DNA from: Arthonia radiata
Lineage: Eukaryota > Ascomycota > Arthoniomycetes > Arthoniales > Arthoniaceae
DNA length: 64,000 nucleotides
Assembly (NCBI GenBank): GCA_002989075.1
Contig: PSQN01000016.1
Span: forward strand, 868,001-932,000
Direction of reading: 5' to 3'
Part shown: in pieces, positions 1-13,446 of the stretch
Layout: every line of letters starts with the position of its first letter
Numbering within the stretch: the stretch's first letter is position 1
The notes under the pieces: model-generated
Database searches by the model: none
What the model saw: the letters and a program-made list of their open reading frames with translations, nothing else
What the model was told of the DNA's origin: nothing
Position numbers and translations under genes: made by a program

Positions 1-3000
1 CTGTTAATTGAAGCCTACGGTATCGAAATGCCTCCTTGTTCTAGATATGTGTCGACTAAGGAAAGATATGTAGTTTAGTTCAGGAAGGCAATATGTTCGG
101 TATGTACTTAAGATAGGAAGAGTTATAATTTACGGGTGTTAATAATAGATAGTATGCCTTGTTAGTGTCTTTTTGTGGTAACTAGAACTAACTTAGTTAC
201 AGCGCGTTCGGTTTATTCTCAATATTCCTCTTAGTCGGCTGCCCTTTAGCGCGCAAAGAGCCAATTATGTGCGTTAAAGGCTCAGGCAGCAGCGTTGGTT
301 GCGGTTGTATAGCGTAACCGATCTAAGGTCCGGAAGTTAAAAGAGAAGGTTAAGAAGACTTGTACGCGGGCAGCAGCGAAGTTAGCTCGAAATAAGTTGT
401 TAGAGTAAGAAGAGTTTGCTACGTCGATAGCTGGTAATAATATATTTAAATGTCTGAGCGGATTATCTATTAACTTTCAGAGTAACCTCTATCCGGTATT
501 AAGTAGTAGTCCTGTAACATAGTAAGCTGGTTCGTTTAAGGGTAATCTAGGTACCGGCGAGGCACACTAGGTAGTAAATTAGGGTGTTAGTACTGCTACG
601 ACCGATTAATATTTTAGTCTCAATATCGTCGAATAGTGTCTTTATAGTTAATTAGGTTTTATTCCGGTTTCTATTAATTTTTATGTTCGGAATATTCTTT
701 CTACTTTATGAGATACTGTCGTTTGCCTCGGTGTTGTCTATAAGCTCGGATCGTTTCGATCTTATACTCGGGTTCTTAATTGTTAGAAAGGATTTCTAGG
801 TTGAGTTGTTCTGCTTTTTGGGAGTAGGCTGGTTCTAACAGCGCTACGTAGAATATAAGATGTATTCTTATTGTCTTCGGGAGTTTAAGTTTAAAGGTTA
901 TAGGTCTTAATTGCTGTAAGATTTTAAATAGTTCTGTCTTAGTATAGTCGAGTTTTTTGCTTAGTCTAACGGTTTTTAAGTTTCTTATAAGCAAGTAAGC
1001 TCTTTCCCCCTCTTTTATGCCTGTGTTTAGGGTCGTTCTAGACTTATTATATTATTTTCTCGTTCGTTCTGTAATAAACTCGCTGTTAGACTTTAACTGC
1101 TAGTGTAGGTATCTTATGTTCGTAGCTATTCGCGTAGCTAATTCGTTCTCTGTAGTATTTTGTAGTTGTCTTCCTTAAAGAGGGTGATAGCTATATAAGG
1201 CGTAAAACGGAGTTATCTTAGTTATATCGTTCTTTGTATCGTTGTACGCTGCTTGCGCTACTAATAGTAACTGTACCTAGTCGTTTTACTGGTAGTTAAT
1301 GTATGCCCGCAGATACTATTTTAATGTTTAATTCGTTCGTTCTATTTGTCTGTCTGTTTGTAGATAAAATAACGTAGACATCTTTTATTTTGTTTCTAGT
1401 TGTTGTATTAGGGATGTTTAAAATCGTAAGACGAATTTCTGGTCTCTGTCCGAGACAATTCTTTGCGGTTAACTATAGTTTGCCAGGATAATCCGAAGGA
1501 ATGTATATACTAATTGTTCTAAGTTGCTAGCTTCCTTGTAAGGTACAAAATATGCGTATTTTGTTAGTTTGTCGTATATAACGAGGATAGCGTCGTAAGC
1601 TACTTCTGTAAGTAGATCCTTGGATATTAGTAGTTTGGTTATAAAGTTCAGTAAGACTGTATACTATAGTCTCTCGGGTATTTCTAGTAGTTGTAGTTTA
1701 CCGTATAGTAAATATCTTGGGTGCTTGGTTCTTACGTATATATCGCATTCTTAGATATAATTCTCGACGTAGTGTTAGATTCTCGGAATATAGTACGTTC
1801 GTATAATCTTTTTAATAGTGTTGTCGATGCTCTTGTGTCCCTTCGTTGGGTTATCGTAGAAGTTACTGATAATATGCTGGATTAGATTCCTCGGAACGTA
1901 GATTTTGCCTTAGAATTCGTAACAGCCTTTATTGTTCTTAGTTAATCTTAGGTGTTGTTTCTCGTTTTCCTGGTAGATTTTAGGATCATTCAGGATATCC
2001 GGGATTCGGCTGTCTAGTTCGATAACAAACTCGGTCGTTATAGCCAATTAATTGTATTTAATCTTATTATTGTGTTCTTAGAATATTGCGTATTCGACGT
2101 GTTCCTTGTTATTAAGATAATCTAGACGTTAGCTTAGAGCGTCGGCTCTATCGTTCTTAGAACCCTTTTTGTAGGTAATAATAAAGTCGTATAGAGCTAT
2201 AGTTTCTAACTATCTAACTTGTCTGCGTTTAAGTTTCTTTATTGTCGTAAAGTAAGTTAGGTTCTTATAGTTCGTATATACTATAATTGTATAGTTTGCT
2301 TCTTCTAGGTAAGCTCGCTATGTTTTAAATACTGCTATAATGGCTAAAAGCTCTTTGTCGTGAATATCGTAGTTCTGTTCTGTAGATAACATTTTTCTTG
2401 AGTAGAAAGCTACTGGTCTAAGCTTTCTTTCTTTATTGTTTTAACTTATATATGCTCTAATTGTATAGTCTAACGCGTCTGTTTCTATAATAATCGGTAG
2501 GTTGGGGTCGAATATTGCTAATACGGGCCCGATCTTAAAAGCTTTCTTAAGCTCTTTAAATACTAATTGTTCTTTTTGCGTCTAGGAGAATTCTGTCGAT
2601 TGTTTTGTCTATTAAAACAGCGGTGCTGTAATTCGGCCAAAGTTAAATATCTATCGCCTATAGTAGTTAGCAAAACTAAGAAACTATTGCAATTATTTTA
2701 CATTCTTTAGCGTAGGCCAGGTTAGAACGGATTAGATCTTTAAATCTTCTATTTAGAGACTGTACTCGGTAATTATAAATCCAAGAAATTCGACAGATTG
2801 TTAGTAAAACTGTATTTTCTCGATATTAATTTGTAAATCGGCACGCGCCAATCTTTCTAATACCTTCTTAATATATTCTTTATATTCTTTTAGTATACGG
2901 CTGTATACTAGGATATCGTCTAGATAAGCAGTTATAAATATATCTAGATAATTACTAAGTATATTGTTAATTAGTTTCTAAAATAATGCTAGTACGTTTA

Positions 3001-6000
3001 TTAGCTTAAAAGGTATAACGCAATACTTAAAAAGTCCGTGTCTAGTACGGAAGGCCGTTTTCTATTCTTTGCCTTCCTTTATACAGATTAGGTTATATAC
3101 TCCTTATAGGTTAAACTTAGTAAACTATTACGCGTCGTACAATCGGTCTGTTATTTTATTAATACGTAGTAAAGAGTATCGGTTTTTAATAGTTACTTCG
3201 TTTAGTTGTCTATAATCTACGTAGAGTCGTAGTTTACTATTCTTCTTTAGTACGAAGAGTATTGGGTATTCGGCTAGTAATGTTAATTTCTGGATAAATC
3301 CTTTCTTAAGATTTTTGTTAAGATAGTCGCGGAGCGCTTAATTTTCTGCTTTTAATAGAGAGTATATTAAACCAAATGTTGGCGTCTTGCCTTCTTATAA
3401 AGGTATTGTGTAATCCTACGGTTTGTATTCTAGGAGAGCTGAGTTTGGCTCAGCTTCCTTAAATAGATATTAAAATTAATTGTATTTCTCTGGTATCTTA
3501 GTAATTAACTAAGTACTTGTTGTCGTATAGAATTGTTGGCGTACAGTCGTCTTTTGTTTATACTTACGTATAGTTAGCTATAGACGAGATACTGCGTTAG
3601 ACTCCTCTTATAGGATATCTGAATGTTAGAGTATAGTAGTACTAACCCGTATAAGTTCTTTATCGCGCTCCTTATTCTTACTACTAAAATTAGCTTATAA
3701 GGTATCTATTCTGTAGAACGACTCTTGTTTAGAGTACTTGTACCTAGTAAAGAGGAGTTTCTTAGTTCTCTAATCTACTTCTAGGTTATATTGTTGCAAC
3801 TAAAGTATACCTAGTACAGCGTAGTGCTGGTTAATATCTACAATATTATAAGTAATTTCTTTCTAATAGTCCCTAATTGTTATATCTATTGGTAAAGTCT
3901 CGTAGTCGACTCTTCTCTCTGCTCCTTAAAATCTGGATAGTGCGTAGAGTAATTTCTTCTTTTGTATTTGTATCTGACACTCTTTAACGTAGCGTGTTGA
4001 GATAAAGTTGCCTGTTGCGCCTAAATTAATTATAATTTCAATATTTCTGTAGTTTATTGTTGCCCGAGTATGTAGGTATATTCTATAGGTAGCCGAGCTC
4101 GCGTAGAGCTAGACTTCTAGAGGGTCTAACCGTTGAACGGGCCGGTACTGCTGCCCTCGAAGTAGTCGGCTTAGTCTTTTTTCTGTTGATCGTGTACGTT
4201 CTAGAGTATTTTGAGTACTGGAACCTATTGTCGGTTAATTTGCTGTAAGAATGCCTGTATAAGGTGTCCTAGTACTACTTTTATTATAACGTCTAGTTTA
4301 TTGTTTACGATCTCTACTTTAATTATATAACTATTACTAGTTAGAACTCGTTGTATTTATAGGTTGTACATTGTTAATTAAAGATATTAGTACTAACTAT
4401 ACAATTCTAGACCCCTAATAAGGTAGTCTACTAGTTGTCGTAGGCGTAAATAAATATATCTTAAGATATTGTTTATATCTCTATTAGCGCTTAACTTCCT
4501 ATCGTAGAAGGCTAACTAACAAAGTCTTTATATTATTTCTTTCTAACGGATTGAGGTTTGCTCTTTCTAGTTAGTGTCGTCCTCGAGCGAGGATTCCGTA
4601 CCAACAGAATCTATATTTTTGTCTTTGAGTCGTTGTCTTGCCTGTAACGCATCGTAGCTGCTATCTTGCTTAGCTTCTACGGTCTGTTCTTCCTTAAATT
4701 TCCCTTAGGTTTCTAAGTAAGGTGACCTAGGTCGTTCTCGGGTAAGACCTAGTTTTTGTGTCGAACCTTGTTTTAGAGATGTTAGTTTCTTTGGCCACTA
4801 TTCTAACTCTAGTTTGTTAGATTCGTAGATCGTATAATTATTGTTGTAGCACGCGGTTTAGAATAGTGTTTCGTGTAGTGTAACGGTACTCTGTACCCGA
4901 TGCCTTAGAATAGTGCGGTTAATATTATTTCAGTCCTGTAGGTTTTATTGTTCCTATTTTATTTGTCGTTCTTTTATTTCTTCCTATAACTTACTGTCTG
5001 TATTCTAGTTTTTGTATAAGTTAAACAAGTTTAGTTCGTTGTGCTTCTTATCGGAAGTAACTAAATAGGTGTTGTCCTAGTTACAGAAGGCGCCCTAGTA
5101 GGTATCCTTTTGCTCCTTAGTAAGTTCGATAACATATTCGTACTAGTTCTGGTTAATCCTTAGTAGAAGACCTAATTCTTGAAGGAGACGATTCTCTATT
5201 GAGCTTATATGTTAGCGGTCGGAGAAGGCTGCTAGTAATTCTATCGCCTTATCGCAACTATTGTTCTTCTGTATCTAAATAGTTATATTGAACTATTGTC
5301 GCGGGAAGCGGGGTTTCTTAGGTCGGTTGTTTTGCTTGCTTCGTCCGGTACTATTAAACTGTTGTTTCTTGGAACAGCATTTCTTAACTTAATGCTCTAG
5401 TTTTCCGCAATACAAGCATAGCTTATTCTTTATTCTGTGTTCTTGTTTCTGATTGTTTAGTTTTCCTCGAGGCTTAGTAAAATCTAACTTCATTGGATCG
5501 CCTCGGTCTTATTATAAGTTTGCTCGATTCTTTGTTCTATAGAACCTGTTAGTAGGGTTACCCTTCTTTTTTATTTATCTTTCAAAGTTGCTATCGTCGA
5601 TCTCCTTTGCTTGTTGTATAAAGTTGTCGAGATTATTAAACTTCTCTCTACAAATATAGATTATTTCCTTAATATAATCCTTAAGCCCTTTATAAAAGGT
5701 CTTAATAAGGGGTTTCTTGTTCTATCCTGTTTAATTAGCATACTATATAAATTCGGCGGCGTACCTACTTGCTGGTCCTATCTACTTAAGGTTCTAAAGC
5801 TTTCTAGTAGCGACGCGTCTAGCGTCGGTCTGTTTAAAGATTTTACGAAGCTTTTTCTAGAAGAAGGCGAAGCTAACGAAGAACTTGTCGGTGTCCTCGT
5901 ATCTACTCTTTATCGGAGTAAATAAGAAGTCGTCGAAGTAGTACTCGACCTACTTGTAGGCATCTCCGTCTATGCAAGAGGTAGCGAATAGAACTATAGT

Positions 6001-6560
6001 AGTGTCGTTTAGAAACTAGTCTTTATAAGTTCTAAAGTATATAGCTAGGCGTGTTAAAAATAAAGTAACTTTAGAACGTTTATCTAAGAAGCTTTTTTCT
6101 ATCTTAATGTTAACGTCCGATATCTTACTCGTGCTAGCCATTCTATTAGCTAATCTGTCCGCAGCGTTGCGGCTGTTGGGTACCGAAGTAGTAGATATAA
6201 TTAATCTGCTTTCTCTGCTTTTGTAGCGAGTCTGTTAAAGTGTAACGCTGGTCGCTGGGAAGACTAAACTAAGGCTTACTTACCTTGTATACTTATCGAC
6301 CTTAGTAGTAGGTATCTTGTGTACTAGAAACTAAAAGGCAGGAGAGGCGAGACAGATTACTAAGAGTAAGAGGGGCTTAACTAAAGTAGATAGAAGGTAA
6401 AGTACGTTACTTAAATATAGTTAAGGAACTTATATTTAAATGTTAAGTTAATAGACTAAAGTTTATTTAAAGGTTGGCTATTAGTCTAGCTATATAGTCT
6501 AAGGTACATAGAGGGAGTTCCTTTATGTTTACCAACCCGACAATATCTATATCAGGTTTA
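1..6560 (-). mobile_element. Decayed Ty3/gypsy LTR retroelement (left end outside or at window edge)
   Basis: Fossil gag-pol element read on the minus strand. Parts recognisable from right to left are a gag start near 6,141, a CCHC zinc-knuckle trace near 5,370-5,430, a protease region near 3,900-4,150, reverse transcriptase with a readable YLDD box near 2,915-2,926, RNase H near 2,100-2,600, integrase near 1,000-1,900, and the integrase C-terminal segment of chromovirus type (ending in a HxxFxVxLLEP-like stretch) at 776-994. The sequence is AT-rich, rich in TpA and poor in CpA, as expected of RIP. The copy is broken by very many changes (dozens at least) and looks old. I could not find matching terminal repeats; 1-775 may hold the 3' end but I cannot assign it. 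The right limit is approximate. Confidence 0.85.
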
Positions 6561-9500
6561 TAAGGAATGTAGGCCTTTATAGCCGTCTTGTTCGATAATG
6601 CCTACGGCGGGTTTATAGGCTTAGTCGGGAATAGTACTAATAGAGCTAAGATAACTGGCGGTGGTTAATGCTTAGATATGCGCTAGGCCGTCTAGGGCTG
6701 GTACCCATAATATATAGTTAGTAGCTAAGTTAATAGCGCTATTACTATCTTTATAAATTGTAATTAGTAAGTTAGCTAATTTAGTAAGATAAAGTTTCTT
6801 AAGTATATTATTTAACTAAAGAGTATCTTTAGTTAATTTAGATAAAGTATAGTATTTAGCTTTAGTAGTAAAGAAGACTACCTTCTTCTAAAGTTTACTG
6901 CGCTAGATAATAGAGCTACCGCTAATCTTAATAATAGAGCCGCTTGTTAACTTATAGTTATTTAGGTTACTAGTATAGTTAGTATTACTATAAACGTCGA
7001 TAGTAAGATAGTTGTACTTAGTAAAAAGTAAGCTTAGCCGGTAAGTACCCTTTAAATATTAAAATAGTCGCTTAACTACCTTTTAATGTGTATATCTAGA
7101 GTTATAATTAAATTTAGCGTATATATTAGTTTAATATAAGATATCTGGTTAAGTCTAAATAGCAAGATATTGTAATAATTTAGTAGCTAATATATATAGA
7201 ACGACCTCGCCTTAAGACACTATACTAACGATACGAGCTTCGAGCTAAACGTTGCCGGGAAACTTTGTTTTATTGCAGTCTTTTATACTAAAATTACACA
7301 ATATCTTGTAGTTAAGCTACGATAAGTTCTTATAGCGAATTTTTAATAATAAGCTCTAAGAAGGAGCTAATCGTTTAATCTATTTTCTTAATTTTATATT
7401 TCTTTTTAAGGTTCCTTTTAAGCTAGTAAATAGCTTTAAGATTAGATTTAGTAATCTTAATATTATTAACGTAAATAAGTACTAAGCAGATATAGTCCTT
7501 ATTAGCGTATAAACAGACTTTAGAAAAAAGGCTAGTAAAGCCTAATTTCTGTATTATTTCTTTAAAATTGTCTTACTAAAGTATAGCGGACTACTTAAGG
7601 CTATATAGCAAGTTTTAGATACAAAGAACTATATCTTTCTCTTTAAGTTCTTTTAGAAACTATATATATAGCGAGTTTCTATAATTTAATATGCTATTAA
7701 GATAGATACCAACGACGTTAACTTATAGAAAGGTCTAGTCGAGCTGTATAGTGATAGCAAGGAGCAAACGAACTGCGGGTATACTTATAGTCGAAGCTAC
7801 GGTATCTTAGTAGTTAATTCTATACCTTTGTTTAAAGCCGCGGGCGACTAGACGTACCTTATATTTATTAATCGTTCCGTTTAGATAGCGTTTTAGCTTA
7901 AATATAAGCGTACTTAATATTAACTTTATATCTTTTAAAAGGCTTAATATAGAGTAATATATAACAGTATTAGTATTATACAGCTGTTTTAGCTTAGCTT
8001 TAAATATAGAGTTCTATTTATAAGTATTCGGCCGTCTTATAGCTTCTTTATATAACGTAAAATTAAGTAAAAGCTTATTAATAGTAGCTATAAAAAAGAC
8101 ATACAAAGTAGATTTAGAAAGTTTATTTCTATTAACATTATTATAATTTTAACGAATTATACTTCTGCTAAAACGACGCTAAGACTAAACCGTTAGAGAT
8201 AGAGCTTTAATTTCTCTACGAGCGGCTTCTCTAGCATCGGTTTTATACTCAGAGGTATTGCTATTAACGCTACTATCGATAGTTTAGTAGTTATCGCCCT
8301 TAAAGAGGTCGTTGTTATAGTAGTTAAAAGAATTTTTATACGAAAAATTATTCCGTCCGATTTCTTCTAGAGTTAGTATACGTAAATAGCTTTAGTCTAA
8401 AATACTAGTTTTAATTATTTATAGCTTTTTAGAGGCAGTATAAGGTATAATATAATCTTTCTAAAGGTAGCTATATAGAATATTAACTAAAATATTGTTA
8501 TTTAGCGTAACTTAAAAGGTATTGTTAGTATTAAAGAACGACTATAAGTAGTTTTTAAACACTAAAGACTTATTAAAAGTAACGTATAGACTTTAATAGA
8601 CTTTAAAGTCGATAGAATCGATAATTTAGTAGATATAAGTAGTCTAAGCGACAAACTCTATAAAGATAAGCTTCTTTACTCTAGATATAAACTTCTAGCT
8701 TACCGTACGTATCTATATAAATAGATATAAATAAGCTATATAACTAAACTAACGAAGGTAGCTTAAGTTAAGCGGCATTAGAGTTTTATCCTTAAGATTA
8801 TTAAAAATCTATAGGAAACATTTATTCTCCTTTTTAGAAGGTATTTTGTTTAAGATATAAGTTATATATACTAATATATTAAGTTAAAGGTAATTTAAAA
8901 CGCTACTCTTAATTATTATACTTCTAACTTTAATAAGAACGACCTTATTGAACAATTCTGCTAAGCTATATTTCTTAGGCGTATAAGAAGCAGACATTTT
9001 AATCTGTATTTTTAGCTTAAAGGCCTTAAAGACAACAGCGTTAAACTCTATACTACTATTAATATAGAACTCTGTAATACGGTAGTTCGGATAGTAATTA
9101 TAGAGATAAGTAAATAAATAAATTATACCCTCCGCAATATAATCTTTTAATAAGAACGTTATTAACTATCTACGTTAGATATAATTGTCTATAACAATAA
9201 CAGCATACTTACTAGCTCTCTAAAAAACGTTGTTGTTGTTAGTAAACGTAATCTAGCCAATAGTGTCTATATAGAGACGCTATATAGGCTATTTAGATCG
9301 TTTTACGGTATTAAATTGTACTCTTTAGAATTTTAATATATAGTATATTTCGTACTAAGAGACATTTAATAAGCCTTTTAACTTATTATATTTCTTTATT
9401 ATCTTTTTTATAATAGATATCTCTAAATGTCTTAAACGCTTATAATTAAGCTCTAGTAATAGCAGCGTTGCCGGTACCGCTAGTACCGTAGTAGCGAACT

Positions 9501-11245
9501 GCCTTAGTATCTCAATTTTAGTAAAAACGACGAATAAAAGGTCGTCGATAATAGTAAGTTTAGCGTATACTTTAGATTTAATTATAAGACGGTTGTTCTA
9601 GTAATTAAGATATATTTTGTATTCTTTCTTTAATTTGTGAGCAAAAATAATATTAATTGACTTCGATAGTATATAAAGAACATTGAGTAGACGTAGTACG
9701 CTCTTACTACTATCGGCAAGCTTAATATTTAGAATTACCTTATTAAATTGGGTAGCAAAAGTAGAACCGTCCGCAATCTTAATCTATTTTACTTCTTTAA
9801 GCTTTTTAATAGCTATAAAGGTATTAATATCTGTATAAATATAGATAGTAGCTCTAATATTGTATATCTAGATACTAAAGTAGGAAGATCTATTAAACCG
9901 TATAAACAGTTTACTAAATATTATTGTCGACGGTATAGATATAGCAATGCTAGCTATATTAAAGAACTTACTTTTATCTATCTTTTTCTTTCTTTTTTTA
10001 GTAAAGAGGTTAGAATGCTGTTTAAAGTATTTTAAATTTTTATATATTAAATTAGAGTATAAGTTATATCGGCTAGAATGTTTATTAAAATTCTTCTTAT
10101 TTAATACGCTCTAAGCAGCTAAAGTAGCTAGTAGGTTGTTAATAGCAGTAAGATTATTATAAGACTTAGCTACAAATAGCCCTAATCTTCTATTCTTTGT
10201 TATAGAGATACCTTTATACTAGTATTTAGCATAGATTTAATTAATAATATTATAAATAATTAAATCTAGGTCTATAAAACGAAGGTCTCTTATTACTATA
10301 TTAAGTCTTGTTTTTAACCTTAGTTTCTATAGAAATAAGATACTGTTATAAAGTTTTAGGTATATCTAATTATTTGTTTCTAAGATATAAATCTCTTCTC
10401 TATATTTTAAAAAGCGGTTAATATAGTCTTTTAAGCTCTTTAAGTTATTAAGACTAATATTTAAAAGATAATTAATAAGCTTAAATATCTTAAAAAGAGA
10501 TAAGATCTAATATTACTTATAGATATAATTCTATATATCTTAAGCGGTAAGATAGCTATTAACAATAATAGCTATATTTATAGATAAATACTATAGAATT
10601 ATCTACTTAGCCTTGCTATTTAATTAATTTTATAATTAGTATTAAGTCTTCTCTTTATAGTATTTCTTTTCTTCTTCTTATTCTAGCTTAGAAGTCTTAT
10701 ATAGAATAAAGGCTCTAAGGCTTATAGCGCCGAAGGTATTATTAACTTTAATATAGAAGCATAGAAAGTTATTTAGAGACTTTATACGCTATTAAGAGGC
10801 TTTATCGGAGTAGTAGAAAAAAAAAATTGTTAGTATTTATAGTAAAAATTATATTTAATAAAGGTAAAGATAAACGTAGTTTAGTTTAATTTAAAGTGGG
10901 CGAGTATCTATAATAGTGCTTAATTCTGCTATCTATTAGTTTAGCTTATAAAGCCTTTAGCTTAATTAATACTCGAGCGTCGCTTCGACTGCCCGAAGGC
11001 TAGTTCGAACGACGTTAGTAAGGTAGATCTAAAGGTCTAATTCTTAAGGAGATTGTGCTCTGAGAGTAAAGAGGCACGCTAGTAATGTTAGAATAACGTT
11101 TGAATCTTAATATCTTACCGTTAAGCTATGCTATCGATAGCGATAGAGGGCAACTTTAGATCGACGACGATAGTAACGCCGCTAATGGTTGAAATTCGAT
11201 CAGAAGTTGATCGTAATAACTCTTTGCTGCGTTGAAGCTGCCGGG
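6560..11245 (-). mobile_element. Decayed Ty1/copia LTR retroelement
   Basis: Second fossil element, also minus strand and also AT-rich and RIP-like. Recognisable parts from right to left are a presumed gag region (about 10,000-11,100), GAG-pre-integrase and integrase core traces (about 9,050-9,480), a copia-type reverse transcriptase (about 7,270-8,100) with a decayed YVDD box near 7,455, and copia-type RNase H (about 6,690-7,000), where the SDxDxAGD-like and DNxSAIxLA-like blocks are still visible. The integrase-before-RT order fits Ty1/copia and separates it from the neighbour. It is broken by very many changes and looks old. Terminal repeats were not found; both ends are approximate. The right end coincides with a sharp return to normal base composition. 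Confidence 0.8.
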
Positions 11246-13112
11246 CTTATAACCTGATAAGGTATATAGCTTTTATTACATTCCGACTAATATGGTAGGA
11301 AGGTAGGTACAGGAGGATGAGACGGAAGATATAAGTGCGTCCATCACGTGATCCCAATATATGCCTATTCAGGCAATTCTCCACCAGGCATCCCGTGTCT
11401 TGGCATGGCCATCTGGACTGGGCGATCCTGCACACAACAATTCCGCTCACGGACCCGGTCAGAGACCAAAAGAATTTCCGCATATTTGATCCGAAGGCTA
11501 TGAGGTATCCCGCCAGATCGCATGCTGTGAATGTTGCCAGACTCATACTGATTGCATGAAGTACTTGCATGACTGACTGAAAGGGTGAAAAGAAGAATAT
11601 ATGAAACAAACAATAGTATATGAGATGAAAGAATCGAATGGGTATCGCTAGGCTTAGTTGACGTGCTAAGCGCTACGTATCAGTACAATCCATCCTAAAG
11701 GAGCCTAAACGCGGGTATGTTCTGCTTTCATAATGGGCATATTTAGATAGCCCTTCCTTTTCATCGACCGAAAGCGCCATTAAAGAACATCAAATGAGAC
11801 AATGAAGAGACAGTAGAGTTACTGGGTCGCTTTGGCATGTGTCCGAGAAATGCTGCCGGTCAAAATGGTCTTGACGAGAGATGTTCGCAGGCTACGAGGA
11901 CCTCGTACGTCCAACGAATCATCTCAACATCACCAATCATCTACCAAGGTCACAACAAAAGCAACAGTTCCCCTGTCAAATCAACACACATCTCTCGACC
12001 TCACAATAGCGCTGTCTTTGCAGAACTTCCCTGCGCATATTGTAGCGCTGGCCGCAGTGGCAGAGAGCAGCCTTCCTGATCAATGTCCCATCGCGCCTGT
12101 ACGAAGTGTGAAATACGTCTCAGTCGAAGACAAGGCGGTGGAGCCGGTTGCGATTACCACTTCCCCAACTGCCCCAATATCGATCAAGCTGACCACGGCG
12201 CAGGTAATTTAAAATACAGGATACTGTCGCGGGATTCACGACAGCAACCCCGAGAATATGACCGTGTCATGGCAGCTGTGTGGAACAGTCTAGCAGGATG
12301 TGCGGGTGTTATTCATGCGCATGCTGCATCACGGGAAACAGCACGCTCCAGGGCAGCATACACGAGCAGAGAGTCCCGTAGCACGTTAATCAAGATCCAC
12401 TGCGAGAATAAGGAAATGTCGTGCCTGTTGACAACAACGAGCGTGGACGCATAGTCCCTCGCTCGTTGCCTAACACGCTTCAATTGGATGTGCGACAGGT
12501 GCCACAACTTACAAGCTACAAGTGGCTGAGCCTCTTCACGGACACTGCACCGTTACCTTTCAGATTAAGAAAGAATTCAACCCATCAATCCACCACTTAT
12601 CACGGACACTGCTACGGTTGACGAATTGCGAAGTCCTCTTGTTTGTGCAGGAAACTACGAAGACCATCATTCGGCGGTCAGCGAAGGTATCAGTCTATCA
12701 AAACAAATATACTTACGCGTCTTCAGGCGTAGACGTTACAGCAGTGCTGTTCAAGCTGAGGCTGAGAACGTTGACAATAGACAATAATGAAGACTCGTGT
12801 TTGGCAGGGAGAGATTGCACCGGGCGGCAGTCTTTTCCGCAGAAACTTAGACGAGGCGGTCACTGTTGGACGTTGCTTAATCATACTCGTGCGTCTTGGG
12901 TACACTTTTAATCCCTCGCACAGCCACGTTCGCCCGCGACGGACTGTAAAGTCCGGTCAAAAATGAGTGTCATTCGGTTGCAAGATATACGCACATTCGC
13001 ACTCGTATCTGATCACGCCCGCCACGATGTCCACCAGTCCACTCTGCCCGCTCTCATTTTCGCTCGGCGAAGATGAAACCCACTCTAGCGGCCCTGACTT
13101 TCTTATCCCCAA
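11246..13112. other. Gene-poor flank of the AT-rich block
   Basis: Base composition changes abruptly to normal near 11,250. Only short open frames occur, none with a recognisable product. A minus-strand frame at 11,247-11,609 has a hydrophobic start and a regularly spaced cysteine run and is discussed as a finding. The plus-strand frames around 11,832-12,454 lack any family signal. Confidence 0.5.
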
Positions 13113-13446
13113 TCATGTGCGGTACTGCTTCATTGGATCATTCTCTTTGTCCCACTTCTCCTGGTCCGCTTCAGTGTAAGTGGGTTTTGCATGGCCTTGG
13201 TCGTTGATCGCCTTCTCGGTAGCTGCCTTGTTCCCCTTCATACTATTGGTCGTTAGCTGCGGCGATTTAGAAAGCAGAGCCGGAAATTTAATCGTACATG
13301 CCGAGCGCGTGTTTAAGCCGTTGGCTATGCGGATGATCTTCTCCATGGTCTTTCCTAGAGGCTTCTAGCGCGTCCTCCTGTTGCTTAGTCTTAAAGTGAT
13401 AGTGAAAATGGTTTTCGACGAGTTGCGAATGAAGAAGCTGAGACAT
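13113..13446 (-). CDS. Small uncharacterised protein, copy A of a paralogous pair (92 aa, two exons)
   Basis: I do not recognise a named family. Exon 1 runs 13,446-13,298 and exon 2 runs 13,242-13,113, separated by a 55-nt intron (GTACG donor, CTAACGACCAATAG acceptor region). Splicing keeps one frame and gives about 92 residues. The N-terminal half is His/Gln-rich with a block KQQEDALEA. The C-terminal half carries TEKA, YTEADQEKWDKENDP and ends KQYRT. The product is hydrophilic, with no signal peptide or membrane segment visible. A homologous gene with an intron at the equivalent place and the same phase lies at 14,997-15,343, which is the main evidence that both are real. A TATA-like box sits about 95 bp upstream of the ATG. 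Function unknown; the charged Trp-containing motif could be a binding surface (inference). Confidence 0.75.

Noticed and set aside
5611-5925. Plus-strand open frame of 104 codons in the gypsy-type fossil
   Set aside because: It is antisense to the gag region and owes its length to AT-rich decay; no protein family signal.
9748-10035. Plus-strand open frame of 95 codons in the copia-type fossil
   Set aside because: Antisense to the element, low-complexity Tyr/Phe/Lys composition, no domain.
11095-11145. tRNA-like A-box motif (minus strand TAGCTTAACGGTA) near the right end of the copia-type copy
   Set aside because: No matching B box or cloverleaf can be formed in the following 60 bases, so I do not call a tRNA or SINE.
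11832-12454. Plus-strand frames with several cysteines (CAYC, CTKC)
   Set aside because: Overlapping frames on both strands, no signal peptide, no splice-supported continuity and no recognisable domain.
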